Source of the DNA: Clytia hemisphaerica
Lineage: Eukaryota > Cnidaria > Hydrozoa > Leptothecata > Clytiidae
NCBI GenBank assembly: GCA_902728285.1
Contig: CACVBU010000930.1
Coordinates: 219,620-283,619 of the forward strand
Direction of reading: 5' to 3'
DNA: 64,000 nt
Shown: piece after piece, positions 52,529-63,890 of the stretch
Position numbering within the stretch: position 1 is the first letter of the stretch
Layout: every line of letters begins with the position of its first letter
Made by a program: the position numbers and the translations under genes
Notes under the pieces: model-generated
Database searches by the model: none
What the model was told of the DNA's origin: nothing
The model's input: only the letters and a program-made list of their open reading frames with translations

Positions 52529-53389
52529 GGGTAGGTAGAAAACCTGGCCCACCTCTCTGGCCCGGGCCATATGGCCTACCCTTGGCCCACCCTTTGGCCC
52601 ACCTTCAAACATTTTTTTCCCCGATTTTATTCTCGGACAACCAGGTTATAATGATGTGTGCGTCGGGATGCACTATAATTTCATTATGATTTCATCATAA
52701 AGCGCGTTGGCGTTATTGAATCAGCCGTTTTACGACAAACAATTGGTCAAATCTTCTAAATGCTCTAAGAATTAAACGCTTTTTTTATAAGAATAGTGTA
52801 CTTCGGATGAGAGGGTCAATTATTCTTAAGAAGTGCCAAATTGAGGGTGAAATATTTTTAACGTAGGTCTTGTCTATCTGACCAAGGGATAAGACCCTTA
52901 AAATTTCTAATTTATTTCTGTAGAAGTCAGCCTAATGGTAGCGCATTGTGCTCTTGCACTAGGGATCCCGAGTTCGAGTCGGGTTCGGGTCAACGTCAAA
53001 GTTTTTCGCCAGGTTTTGATACTTTATGTTTTTTTGGGTGAAGATTCCGAAAAAGGGGGTCCAAAGTCCTGAAAAGTTGAAGAAACAGCGCTATGGGGGT
53101 TTTTGGCATCCGTACAGGACTTAACCAGACCCTCTCCCGGGGGTCCCCTTAATCTATGTCAGGTGTATAAAATGCAGACTCAAAACTTTTTATTTTTTTT
53201 TTGTTTATTTCAGTCTCGTTGTTTTTCTAAATGCCAGAAAAACCAAAGTCCAACCTCAGAATTGGTTTGCAGATTTTCAGAATGATAAGAATCAAATCTT
53301 TTTTAGAGTTGTAAGGTGGGCCAAAGCGTAGGCCAAGGGTAGGCCATATGGCCAGGGCCAGAGAGATGGGCCAGGTTTTCTACCTACCC
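52529..53389. mobile_element. 861-bp TIR element with tRNA-like core
   Basis: Inverted ends of about 75 bp begin GGGTAGGTAGAAAACCTGG and include the palindrome GGCCATATGGCC and repeated TTGGCCCACC. About 90 percent of positions match between arms. In the centre lies a tRNA-like segment (52924-53000). No transposase is present. Confidence 0.7.
52924..53000 (+). ncRNA. tRNA-derived SINE-like promoter segment
   Basis: AGCCTAATGGTAGCGC matches a polymerase III A box and GAGTTCGAGTCGGG a B box, spaced about as in a tRNA. The anticodon stem is imperfect and the acceptor stem does not pair, so this is a tRNA-derived SINE head or tRNA relic rather than a working tRNA. Confidence 0.5.
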
Positions 53390-53991
53390 GATGAAATAAC
53401 AATTAAGTCGTTGCATTTCTTAATTCCCATATCAACTTAGTACTACTTAAACCTTAAACTTAAACTTTCATGTCTGAACACGACCATTGCAAACGGTGTT
53501 GTTGATGTGTAAGATGAATGCAGTTAATGAGTAAAACCATTAGAACAAATATGTTTGCGGATTTCAAGTGATGTATGGATACCAATATCAACCAATCACA
53601 GGTGAAATCGAAACTCTCAATAAAAAATCAACCAATGAGAAGCCTTAAGCAAAATCAATTAACATGTTATAATAGATCTCGTGAACCTACAAAGAACTGT
53701 AATAAACCAGTGTATTCATCCATCATAAATGTCTTTGTTTAACTTTGATAGATTTAATTAGGTAAACTTTCCAGTGTGAACACGCCCAAATTCTACTTTG
53801 AAATGAGCATTTAAGGGTTCTTTGGTATTAAAACTATTCATTGCTTCTTTTATTCAGGATGGCAAACGAGAAAAATGTCGACGAAGCGCTACACGAACTC
53901 TCATATCTCATGCAACCTTTTGTCAAAATATCAGAACAAGTCTCAGGTGTTGCCACTGTCTTGTTGCCACTGCGACACCTATGTGCAGATA

Positions 53992-54420
53992 CAGGGTGTC
54001 CCTAATTAAAGTATCGAGTCGAAACACAACTATGAGTAGAAAGTTTTATGTGCGTGTTCACAAAATTGTATTTTAAGCTCTCCCTCTTTTTTCTTTGTCA
54101 TTACGATTAATTTACACGTTGTAACTACCTTTTGTAATAAGCCTGTGTGATGGAGAACGTTCTTATACAGGGTGTCCCTAATTAAAGTATCGAGTCGAAA
54201 CACAACTATGAGTAGAAAGTTTTATGTGTGTGTTCACAAAATTGTATTTTAAGCTCTCCCTCTTTTTTCTTTGTCATTACAATTAATTTATAAATTGTAA
54301 CTACCTGTTGTAATAAGCCTGTGTGATGGAGAACGTTCTTATATTTTAGCGATAACACGCACACAAACTTTTCTACTCAATCGCATGTTCAAACTCGATA
54401 CTTTAATTAGGGACATCCTG
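53992..54420. mobile_element. Mariner-like MITE with duplicated left part
   Basis: CAGGGTGTCCCTAATTAAAG begins at 53992 and again at 54168. The first 174 bases are repeated almost exactly before a full-length copy that closes at 54420 with the complementary end CAGGATGTCCCTAATTAAAG. TA flanks all three boundaries (53990, 54166, 54421). It interrupts the helical-protein pseudogene. The same family recurs at 61463-63282. Confidence 0.75.
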
Positions 54421-54937
54421 TATAACAGTAATTGATGATATTGATTTCGTGAGAAGTGGAGACTTGCCTGGAGATGATTACCATTTATTGTCCAACCCAA
54501 ATTCAGTGCGTTCTTCTCTAATGGAAGTTTCTCATGCTTGTTACAATGCTCTCACAAAAGCTGAATCAAACATGGAGTACCACCGTGTAATGCAGTCATT
54601 AGTCTAGCACGCTAAAGGATTGAATTTGATAAAAGTTTGGTACGATAAGGAAAACAGAACGAACGAAATTATATCATAGTAGAAACTAAAATCATGCCGT
54701 AACAGGTGTTATAAAAATAACACTCATATATCAAGTACACTACTACCTATAAAACGGGTTTTCTGATAACAATCAGAGTCCATTACGGGTTCACTAACAC
54801 GTACTGTAAACGACTCCAATATCCCATCATATAAAGAACCTCATAAATAAAATTAAATTCTGTCATTGTTGTCTTTCCAGAATTATCAGACCCTTACAAA
54901 GAGAAACCCTTTAGAATGTCTTAGTTGTATTTCCCGA

Positions 54938-55188
54938 GGGGGGGGGGTTGTAGGGGTTCGTAATACCGTTTTCTGGTCAAAATTTTTGCTGAATCCCGGA
55001 ATCCCGAAAATTGAAAAAATAATAACACCGTCACACCGGCTTGTACAGGGCAAAAATGTACCTAAATACCGTCACCGTCTGATTTAAAAATACCGTTTTC
55101 CCGTCTCTTTTTTCGTCAAATCCCGTAATACCGTACTAAAAAAGGGCCAATCCCGTCACACCGTAAAAGTACAAACCCCCCCCTTTCC
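54938..55188. mobile_element. G/C-tract-ended element with ACCGTC motifs
   Basis: Starts with nine G and GTTGTAGGGG and ends ACAAACCCCCCCC, with TTTCCCG on each flank as a possible 7-bp duplication. The interior is a degenerate series of AATACCGTTTT, CCCGTCACACCG and TCCCGTAATACCG. Similar in design to, but different in sequence from, the 1397-1731 family. Confidence 0.6.
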
Positions 55189-56209
55189 CGCTTAAGCTCG
55201 AATTAAAAAGAGGGTATAATTTGCTCCTATGGATACCTAGGTAAAAAGGGTGACTTTCTGGATAAAGGTATATTAATTTTTAAGAAGGAATTTTATAGCA
55301 AATGTGGTTCTTGTGGGTAAGTTTTATTCCTTAAATAAACAATAGTGATAAAACATATTTCTTCTTTTTATCTTCAAAAATTTAGGTGCCAGGTTTAATG
55401 AAGATGGCATTAACGGTATTGTTAAGTCCCAAATCGTCACCAGAGGATGTCCAAGATTTCCTCCCAATCAAACTGAAAGCCATCCAAAAAAGTTGCCGAC
55501 GACACTCGTACCAAAAGCGATGAAGTTGGTAGAGAGTTTGAACATGTCATTAACGTGATTGAAGAGATTCTTCAGATAAGACAGATAAAGTCCAAAGAAA
55601 AAAAAAATGGTTGTTAGATTAATGGAATTATTAAACCAAATAAAGCAATCATTGACCGAGCTTTTCATGTTTTTACCAGCATGTCATGTCTGATCAATTC
55701 AACCATGGTACCAGCGTTAAATGAGTTTGTTGAAAAAACAGAAAAAGTTTCTCAACGGGAATCCATCAGCAATATGGCAAAGGAGAATGTCTACCAAACA
55801 GCTTTCCAATCTGCTAAATTCAACCATGTTGTCAAACATCTAGCCGGATCATATATAGAAATGTCAAAATCATATATCATGCCGCTGTGCCTGAAGTTTA
55901 AATTCTCGATTCTTAAAAGAGATGTAGATGAGCAATCAAGCGCTTTGAAGAAAATTGAGATAGCTACGTAATGCAGAAGGCTCAATATCAAATCAAGAGC
56001 CTCATCGATAAGCAGTACCATGCTTTTCTTTTTAACTACCAAAAGAAAACATCAGCAATCAATACAGAGATAAGGGCAATCGCACTTATTACAGTAGAGA
56101 AGAAGAAACAGATCCAAACAAATGCAGAAAAGATCGTGGTAGTAGGAGAAGAAGATGATTTTGGATTTTAAATTATATCTAACTGGGTTTGAAACATTTA
56201 TGACTTTAA

Positions 56210-56660
56210 AGCTAAGGCTACACTGATAGTTTTTTCAGGCGGCTGCAATGCAATTAGCGTTGCGTTGCAAGCACGCGAGAAATTGCAAAATGTAGCACGT
56301 CAATTTTTTCTGCAATTGCTCTGCAACGCAATGAAAATATTGCAGAACAAATTGCAAGTGTCTGCAACAAAATCAGTTTGAACTGATTTTGTTGCAGAAG
56401 AATCTGCAATTTTTTTGACGATGTATCTGACATTCCAATCTTATTACGTCATTCGAACGTCGGACCTTCGAAAATCGAATGTTTTTGATAAAATGGAATG
56501 TTTTGTAATTCGAATATTTTGTAATTCGAATGTTTTGTATTTCGATTGTTTTGTAATTCGAATGTTTTTTTGACGTTTTTCCTGGTTCCTTTTCTTAGAT
56601 GGCTAGACAGCAGCAATTGCATTGCAGCCGCCTGAAAAAACTATCAGTGTAGCCTTAGCT
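56210..56660. mobile_element. Harbinger-like MITE, TSD TAA
   Basis: A 451-bp element with arms of about 43 bp starting AGCTAAGGCTACACTGATAG and TAA on both sides (56207-56209, 56661-56663). The interior is rich in TTGCAATGCAA/CTGCAACAAA words and TTTTGTAATTCGAAT repeats (56510-56570). Confidence 0.8.
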
Positions 56661-56663
56661 TAA

Positions 56664-57535
56664 CACGGATAAAAAAAATTAAAATACTTTTTTTATATAA
56701 ATCTGCACAAAGTTATTTGTATGAAAAACTTCCATTTTTGTTTTTCGTTAATTGCTCTTGTACGTTAGTTACATACAATGTTTAATATCAAAAATAATAA
56801 TTTTCAGACTTTTTCAATGAACTGTTAGTGTTGAAAGTCGTTCGTAATTTTTTCCTCTTTTTTGCCCCCGCAGGAGCGTAGCGACGAGGAGGCATTCATA
56901 GTTTCACGCATAGATATTGGACTGGAATCTCGAAATTTTGTTGCACGTGTTTATTTGTTTTGTCGCCCAAGCATCCCCGTAGTTATGTAGTCTCTTCCGT
57001 AAATGTTCGGTTTTTTCCGGGACAGTAGTATACATATTTTTATATTACGTTATATGTTATTACCATTATTACATATTACAATTTTAGTTTTGATTTAGCT
57101 TTGAAAAGCTGAAGCGAGTGTTATAAATGCAAATCATAACATTGTATGATATAACACGAATTACAATATTACTTGTGCAAATCAAAACAAACAAAATGGC
57201 AGACTGGTTATGATGATGAGCTGATTCATTGACTATAAAAAGTGTTTTGTATGTCAAATTTTGTTTCTTGTCTTTGAAACTGAATACTAACTACTGTAAT
57301 TTAGTCAGAATTTCACTTCAGCAATGATTTCAATTCTTTTTCCGGAATCTTTAAAGAAATTTGCTCAAGTTTTCAAATGTACATTTGATATTTTTGTTCA
57401 AACTCTAATTTATCTTTGTCTTTTGTTTTATTAATAACTACCTTTTTTGTTTATAGAGCTTCTCGAGCTTTAAATACCATCATATGATCGTAACTCGACA
57501 AAGTCCTAACTTAGTAAAACAAGATACCGGCAAAG
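56664..57535. other. No gene recognised
   Basis: Contains CCCCGCAGGAGCGTAGCGAC...GCATTCATAGTTTCACGCA near 56872-56915, a word group shared loosely with 27376-27435, 60160-60190 and 61085-61110. Otherwise AT-rich. Confidence 0.35.
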
Positions 57536-57765
57536 TACAAAAAAGTGGAATGTATGCGTATGTAAAGTTGAATCCAAAAGTGGTTGAATGAATGTTATGT
57601 TGAATGTCAATCAATGTAAACAAACTTTTTCTTTTGGTCTTCAAAATAGATTTACCTCACTTAGAGTTTTTTTCACTCTTTTTTCAGTGTGGTAAATCTA
57701 TTTCAAAAACCTGCAAAAAGTTTGTTTACATTCGTTTAACTTTACATGCGCACATTCAACTTTTT
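57536..57765. mobile_element. Foldback MITE, ~230 bp
   Basis: Arms share (A)AAAGT(G/T)GAATGT, ATGTAAAGTT, ATGTAAACAAACTTTTT and ATAGATTTACC(T/A)CAC. The short loop centres at about 57672. Boundaries are approximate. Confidence 0.6.
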
Positions 57766-58805
57766 CATGCAGTTGTGATAGCCTATAAATAACTTACGCT
57801 CCAGTGGTTTGGTGGAATAGCTCCAATTCTGGCTTTCCAAGTTAGGATGGACCTTCCCGAAAGCATTTAACGGTGGTTAGACTAGGTACACAGACAGTCA
57901 TACAGAAACACCATAAAGCGAAAGTATATATAGCTATAAACTCAAAAAGTCTAGCTTCCAGAAGGCACGTCTCTTCATTGTCTGCGCTGCTTGGAGAAGA
58001 GATTGCATCATGAAAAAGTACTATGCACTTGAAAAAAAATTTAGGCGCATTTCAACTTTTCTCGACTGTACGTCTGAATGGACCACAATGGCATTCCTTT
58101 ATTTTTCTTTTGACCAATAAAATAGAAGATTTTGTTTGAAAGTGCAATCACAGCGTACGCAAGTGGAGGCCGGGCCTTAAATAGGTTTCTACTTCACCCT
58201 ATTTATGATGGCGCAGAACTTTTTCATAAATTTCATACGCAGTATCCTCTTGACTATTGTTTATTAGGCAAAGTTGCAATAGAGAATTGTTGAAATATAG
58301 CAGCCAATGAAAAAAAAAGCTATTTCTGATTGGTTACCTTGTTGATTTATTCACCACTATATATTTTGCCTACAATCTAAGATGTCTGCGGCAATATCAG
58401 AAAAGGTCTATTTAGTGAATAATAATCACGATATATATTGTTGTAAGAAAGAAACTAAGGAGAAAAAACAAACAGGAGATGTGAAAACCTGTAAGCTAAT
58501 GATACCATAATTTTTGAAATATATTTTTGAGAAGCTTTTCCAGCTTTTCCTTAAATTTTATAAAATTATCCAGCTGCGAATTCTTCAAGTATTTTGTTAA
58601 TGAAATATATTTTTTTTTCAAGCAAATGCCTCAATCAATCAATCATTCAATCAACCAATCAATCAATAATTAAATCAATCAATTATTCCTGATTATTTTT
58701 TAATGTTTTAATCTTTAAAGCATTAAAGCTTTATAAGTGCATGACATGATCTTTATGTGGGGGGCATTTAGTGAAAGCTATGACTAGTTTAGTTTTAGTC
58801 CCGCT
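57766..58805. other. No gene; simple repeat
   Basis: AT-rich. A (TCAA)n-type microsatellite with interruptions lies at 58632-58683. Confidence 0.4.
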
Positions 58806-58878
58806 ATGGGTGCGAGGATCAAAAGTCGGGTGGCACGTCCCCGTCATCTCGCAACCCTAGTACCCCCCTCCCCGGGGT
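58806..58878 (-). mobile_element. Solo end of poly-G element family
   Basis: AAAGTCGGGTGGCACGTCCC...CTCGCAACCCTAGTACCCCC matches 2369-2446 and the left end at 34607 in reverse. Only this terminus is present. Confidence 0.5.
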
Positions 58879-60342
58879 AAATTGTGACGTCTTGCGAGGT
58901 GGGATTGCTTTACTCGAGGCGAGATTTTTTTTGACTACAAAAATCTCCAGGGGAGGACATTGGAGTGGTGTGAGCTCGTTTAGAGTCTGTCTCAATATAA
59001 TCTGCTTTTGTAAATTTTTTGCACTTTTTGACTTTTTGGCTCATAATTTAAAATTCTCGCTGAAAAGACTCACTTTTGAATTTTCTTATACTTGACCAAG
59101 AAACACAATTCAATTTCTACAAATTAGACCAAAAATGATGATTTCTATGATTTTTAGCTTGGCATTTAAAGAATTGATTAGTAATAGTAAAACCAAACTT
59201 GACCACAGCATGGCTTATCAGCAAGCATTACGTGATGGAATTCGGAGATACAAAAATATCATATATATGTAGATCTCTAAAAGATTTACATAATGGATTT
59301 AAAAGGATTTAGATAATGGGTTATTCTATTGTTTACCACAATTTATATAAAAAGTTACGAAAAAGGTATGGCCTTACCTCTTTAATTTGCAAATAAGGAA
59401 ATGATATTGTTACATATAATCCCCTTCTCTTCTCTCTCATTAAAATCTTACGCCCTCTTTCTAGCTTTTGGAGTGATACCAGATTTAGAAGTTTTTTTTA
59501 ATATGTGAAATAGGCATAAAGTAATTAAATTTATTTAAGCAGGGGGTAAAAAATTGCATTGAAGGAGCTTTTTAACAGTAAAAGGTATGTTTTTTATTAT
59601 TATGGTAGATTCAAGGGTTCGGATTCAGATTTAGGATTCGAAAAAAGCTTTGTAAGAAATGAAAAAAGATATTCAAACCAAAAGATCATAACGTTTAGCA
59701 AGTCTTGACAAAAACTTTTATCAAAATGAGGGTCGAGAAATTTACCTTTCTAGGATTTGACTAGTTCCTCATTTTTTAGTTCAAAACACTCAAATGGCAA
59801 AGTTTGGCTAGTTCCCAGTCCCCTCGACCTTTTGGGGTCAATATCAAAACACCAGATCTTAAAATCTGACATGCCAATGATTAATTGCGGACAAAATGTA
59901 TTGACAAATTGGGCGGTTTTCGACAAATTTCAACATTTTTGCCCAGAAGTAATTGGAACGAAAATCGGATATTCTATCGCTGTGTGTGAAAAATCAGCAA
60001 ATTAATGAGTAAACCTGGGAGGCCCCATTTTCCGGGATATTTACGGCATTTTTTTTGACAGGTAAAGATTTTTAAATCGTATAATAATGTAAAAAGTCAG
60101 CAAAATAAATGAGCCAAGCCCGAGAACAAGCTAGTAACAGAAACGACAGCAGAAAATTTTGTTGCCCCGCAGGGGCTTTTGTTGTTTCACGTAGTGGGCT
60201 TGTTCGACAGATAAATATTCATGTTCATGATGTTGATGATGTTATTTCTTTCGATTCTGAGCGGGTCGCCGCGGTTAATAAAATGCTCGCGCGCACCTAT
60301 CGTTTTATCTATTTTGTTGCGACTTGTATTGATTTTTACGTT
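58879..60342. other. No gene recognised
   Basis: The stretch CTTGACCACAGCATGGCTTA near 59198 is repeated at about 61280 with its flanks, so this is duplicated repeat DNA. Frames at 59757-60005 and 60109-60360 have no recognisable protein features. Confidence 0.3.
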
Positions 60343-60830
60343 TCAGTTCTTACAAAGTAAAACAGGGACAGTGCACAATATGAGCATATTTATTTTTCTT
60401 ATAAGCATCTGTTTAATAAGAATCAAATCAATAACTCTTGATAAACAGCCATATACCTTTTGGTAATTAGTTCTTATAAAGTAAGAAAGTTACAGTGCAC
60501 AATATGAGCATGTTTATTGTTTTTATAAGCATCTACTTTATAAGAATCAAATTAATAACTCTTGATAGACAGCCATATACTTTTCGGTAATTAGTTCTTA
60601 TAAAGTAAGAAAGGGACAGTGCACAATATGAGCATGTTTATTGTTTTTATAAGCATCTACTTTATAAGAATCAAATCAATAACTCTTGATAGACAGCCAT
60701 ATACTTTTCGGTAATTAGTTCTTACAAAGTAAACAGCGAATGGCGCATAGTATGAACATATTTATTTTTCTTATAAAGCATCTAGTTTATAAGAATCAGA
60801 TCAATAACTCTTGATAGACAACAAGAGATA
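60343..60830 (+). repeat. Second 124-bp satellite array, ~4 copies
   Basis: TA(A/G)ACAG/TAGACAA recurs at 60442, 60566, 60690 and 60815, the same 124-125-bp period and the same unit as the array 10 kb to the left. It differs in shared variants (GGGACAGTGCACAATATGAG, GACAGCCATATAC) that mark it as a separate subfamily. Confidence 0.9.
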
Positions 60831-61462
60831 TCAAGATATTTTACTGTGCGCGCTAAGCTGAACACCTCGTTTCTTTTTTGTCAGCCAATCAGAGAGAATA
60901 AGAAAAATATTTGATTTTTTTTTCTTGTGTAAAAATATTTTCAAAATTGTGCTGCTCACAATGGTTTCAAAGGAACGAGACAAGCGCTCAGCGAATAGAA
61001 ATCTTTAGCTGTGCGCTAATTGGAAGGCGCTCCAATAAAACGATCAGGTGGAATACGGCCTTCAAATGTTCATTCTCGATTATGAATACCTTCGCGGAGC
61101 ATTCATAGCGACAGCTACTTGCTAGTTTAGAATAATATGTTGCATTTTTATGCTATATAAAGAATCAATCCTCTAGAAAAGTGTGCAAAATTAATTAATT
61201 TTTGCGGCCTATAAGCCCTTGCTGGGGCGCCATCCCATGACTTTACATCGTAGAAAAGTTAATTCAAAAAAATAAAGCCAAGCTTGACCACAGCATGGCT
61301 TTGTTAGCGAGCGATCATCATAGTCAGAAATATAAAAAGGGGTTTATGTAGCAGTACGTGAAGGAATTTGAACTTACATATCCAATATAAAGATTAAACA
61401 AAAGACTAAATAGCCTTAAAAAGATTGAACAGATAACGGTATTTCATATGTTAAATCAAGTA
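60831..61462. other. No gene recognised
   Basis: Flank of the second satellite array. GTGCGCGCTAAGCTG and TGTGCGCTAATTGGAAGGCG suggest repeat origin. Nothing coding is evident. Confidence 0.3.
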
Positions 61463-61505
61463 CATGGTGTCCCTAATTAAAGTATCGAGTCGAAACACAA
61501 CTATG

Positions 61506-62027
61506 GCTGCGTTTAGACCAACTGGTATTTGTAATTTGGCATTTGCTCACGAGGGAGTCGATTGTAATAGCTTTTCCATTGTATTTTCTGTCATGGCATT
61601 TAAGGAATCGTCTTTTTAGAGTCATTAATGAAAAGGTGATTCCCTCAAGTTCAACTTTGACAGATCAAACAATGAAAAGCATGGAATTTCTCAAAAACTG
61701 CAGTCATTAAGACTGAAACTTTTTGCCGTAGGGCTAGCCTATGGCAAATCTTGCAAATTTTACAATGTATAGAAAGAACTGAATAAAAAACGTGCAAATA
61801 CTTTAAAAAATCAAAAATGTCATTTTTTCTCTTTGTTTTGGTTCCTTTGTTTGATTTGAAATGCAAGAAAAGGGGATTCCTTTGCTTAAAACGGCATTTC
61901 AAATGCCAACGAAATGCCAACACGCTGGCATCATTAGGCATTTGACAAACCGAACTATTGCGCGGAACAATAGAATTCAAAAGAATACTGCAAGTAATTA
62001 CAAATGCCAGGCTGGTCTAAACGCAGC
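61506..62027. mobile_element. TIR element nested in mariner-like MITE
   Basis: A 522-bp element with ends GCTGCGTTTAGACCA and complement GCTGCGTTTAGACCA. CTATG lies on both sides (61501-61505, 62028-62032) and restores the host MITE when removed. If the flanking G and C belong to the ends, the duplication is TAT instead. Arms also share GGCATTTG/CAAATGCC words. Confidence 0.75.
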
Positions 62028-62229
62028 CTATGAGTAGAAAGTTTTATGTGTGTGTTCACAAAATTGTATTTTAAGCTCTCCCTCCTTTTTCTTTGTCATT
62101 ACGATTAATTTATACGTTGTAACTACCTTTTGTAATAAGCCTGTGTGATGGAGAACGTTCTTATATTTTAGCGATAACGCACACAAACTTTTCTACTCAA
62201 TCGCATGTTCAAACTCGATACTTTAATTA

Positions 62230-63268
62230 TAGTCCGGCGGCGATCCAGGATCACCCTTACAATTAGTAAATATGGGTTTTTATTTTATTTTCCCATCATA
62301 TGGTCCCTTGGGACCCCAAAACCAGTTTTTGCCAAGCTGGCAAAGCTGGGGAAATTTTTTTATGGGGGCTTGAAGGGGGTAGGGTCATTTTAGCCTGGGG
62401 GTCCTTAGAAAGTCGATTTTTGAAGTTCTCATTTAGCTAAAACTGATTGTGCCATCAGATAGAGCTTGAAGAGTAGATCTCCAAAATGGGGTCATCTGTC
62501 TCATTTAGTGGACTTACTCCCCTGGAATTGGCCGATACGTCTTCAAAAATGCAATATTTTGTGCTGACGTCAGCATTTTTGAGACCATTTCCAGCCGAAG
62601 ATACCAGTTTTAACAGATGCGTCTCGAAGAGTACTATCGATTAGAGGGGTCATTTATAGGGTTTCCTAGGCTAGATCATGAGATATTTGAGTTTGAAATT
62701 TTGCTGACTCAGCAGAAAAGGGCAAAAAAATTTTGCTGACTCAGCGTTTTTCAACGTTTTTTGCCCTTTTCTGCTGAGTCAGCAAAATTTCAAACTCAAA
62801 TATCTCATGATCTAGCCTAGGAAACCCTATAAATGACCCCTCTAAAATCGATAGTACTCTTCGAGACGCATCTGTTAAAACTGGTATCTTCCGCTGGAAA
62901 TGGTCTCAAAAATGCTGACGTCAGCATAAAATATTGCATTTTTGAAGACGTATCGGCCAATTCCGGGAGACTAAGTCCGCCAAATGTGACAAATGACCCC
63001 ATTTTGGAGATCTACTCTTCAAGCTCTATCTGATGGCACAATCAGTTTTAGCTAAATGAGAACTTCAAAAATCGACTTTCTAAGGACCCCCGGGCTAAAA
63101 TGACCCTACCCCCTTCAAGCCCCCATAAAAAATTTTCCCCAGCTTTGCCAGCTTGGCAAAAACCGGTTTTGGGGTCCCAAGGGACCATATAATGAGAAAA
63201 TAAAATAAAAACCCATATTTACTACTTGTAAGGGTTGATGCAAAAAAGCCTTTTTCGCCGCTGGACTA
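62230..63268. mobile_element. 1039-bp foldback palindrome, TSD TTA
   Basis: Ends TAGTCCGGCGGCG and complement TAGTCCAGCGGCG with TTA on both sides (62227-62229, 63269-63271). The two halves are near-perfect inverted copies almost to the centre (around 62740). For example CTCATGATCTAGCCTAGG, GATAGTACTCTTCGAGACGC and TGCTGACGTCAGCA each occur in mirrored positions. Harbinger-like by TSD. It can fold into one long hairpin. No coding capacity is evident. Confidence 0.85.
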
Positions 63269-63284
63269 TTAGGAACACCCTGTA

Positions 63285-63890
63285 TGGTATTAATTCTAAA
63301 AAAAAACTGTATAAAGACTTCTTTCAATACGAAATATAAAAATTTTATTGTCATATTGTCATTTATTGTATGAGAAAATTACTTTTTTTGTTCCATCGTT
63401 GAAAGATGGATTTGCGTCACGCCTTTTTTCATTCCAGAGTTAACAACTTTTGGAGTAAGACCATTTTTGCACGAAAAGATCGTTTAATTCGGCATTTGTT
63501 TTTGTTTGAAACAAGTATCAAGAGGGTATCAATATTTTGTTGAAGGAACTGTTTTAACAACAAAAGGTAGGTTATTATAGTTTTCAATACAGAACAAAAA
63601 CCTGTATTTCTAAAAATTTCAAGTTATTTCAAAGAAGAATAATGCACAAAGAGATAATTAAAAAAATCAAAACTGTTTTAAAATTCTAATTAGATTTCTC
63701 TCGTTCAGAGTTTCTATATTTTCTTGCCTTAAGGCTCAAAATATGACGAGAAATCGGAACCGGAATAATATATCCCATATTTATTCGGTACGGTGCGATA
63801 ACTATTACTAATTCAAGAAGGGAATAAAGTTTTTACTTTTATTACAATTGATACATATTTTGAGATTATGCAAAATTAAAAGGGGTAAAT
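63285..63890. other. No gene recognised
   Basis: AT-rich sequence between the nested elements and the LINE fragment at the right edge. Nothing is supported. Confidence 0.3.

Larger units (their letters stand above)
53859..56171 (+). pseudogene. Decayed helical-protein gene, split by transposons
   Basis: Family not recognised. An ATG at 53859 after a good acceptor (TTTTATTCAG) opens a frame rich in heptad-like hydrophobics; it is cut at about 53990 by MITEs. Coding-like sequence resumes at about 54425-54665 with an in-frame TAG. It resumes again at about 55384-56171, where at least two frame changes and further stops occur (for example near 55490, 55617 and 55970), ending GEEDDFGF. A G/C-ended element (54938-55188) also lies within. 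The remnants suggest an all-alpha, Lys/Glu-rich protein of perhaps 350 residues. No signal peptide is visible. The sum of breaks makes function unlikely; introns could explain some gaps but not the internal stops. Confidence 0.6.
61463..63282. mobile_element. Mariner-like MITE expanded by two insertions
   Basis: Begins CATGGTGTCCCTAATTAAAG after TA (61461-61462) and closes with the complement of CAGGGTGTTCC before TA (63283-63284). Without its two guests (61506-62027 and 62230-63268) it is colinear with the 253-bp copy at 54168-54420. Confidence 0.75.

Noticed and set aside
62817-63033. Overlapping frames on both strands of the palindrome
   Set aside because: Mirror images created by the inverted repeat; no protein-like features.
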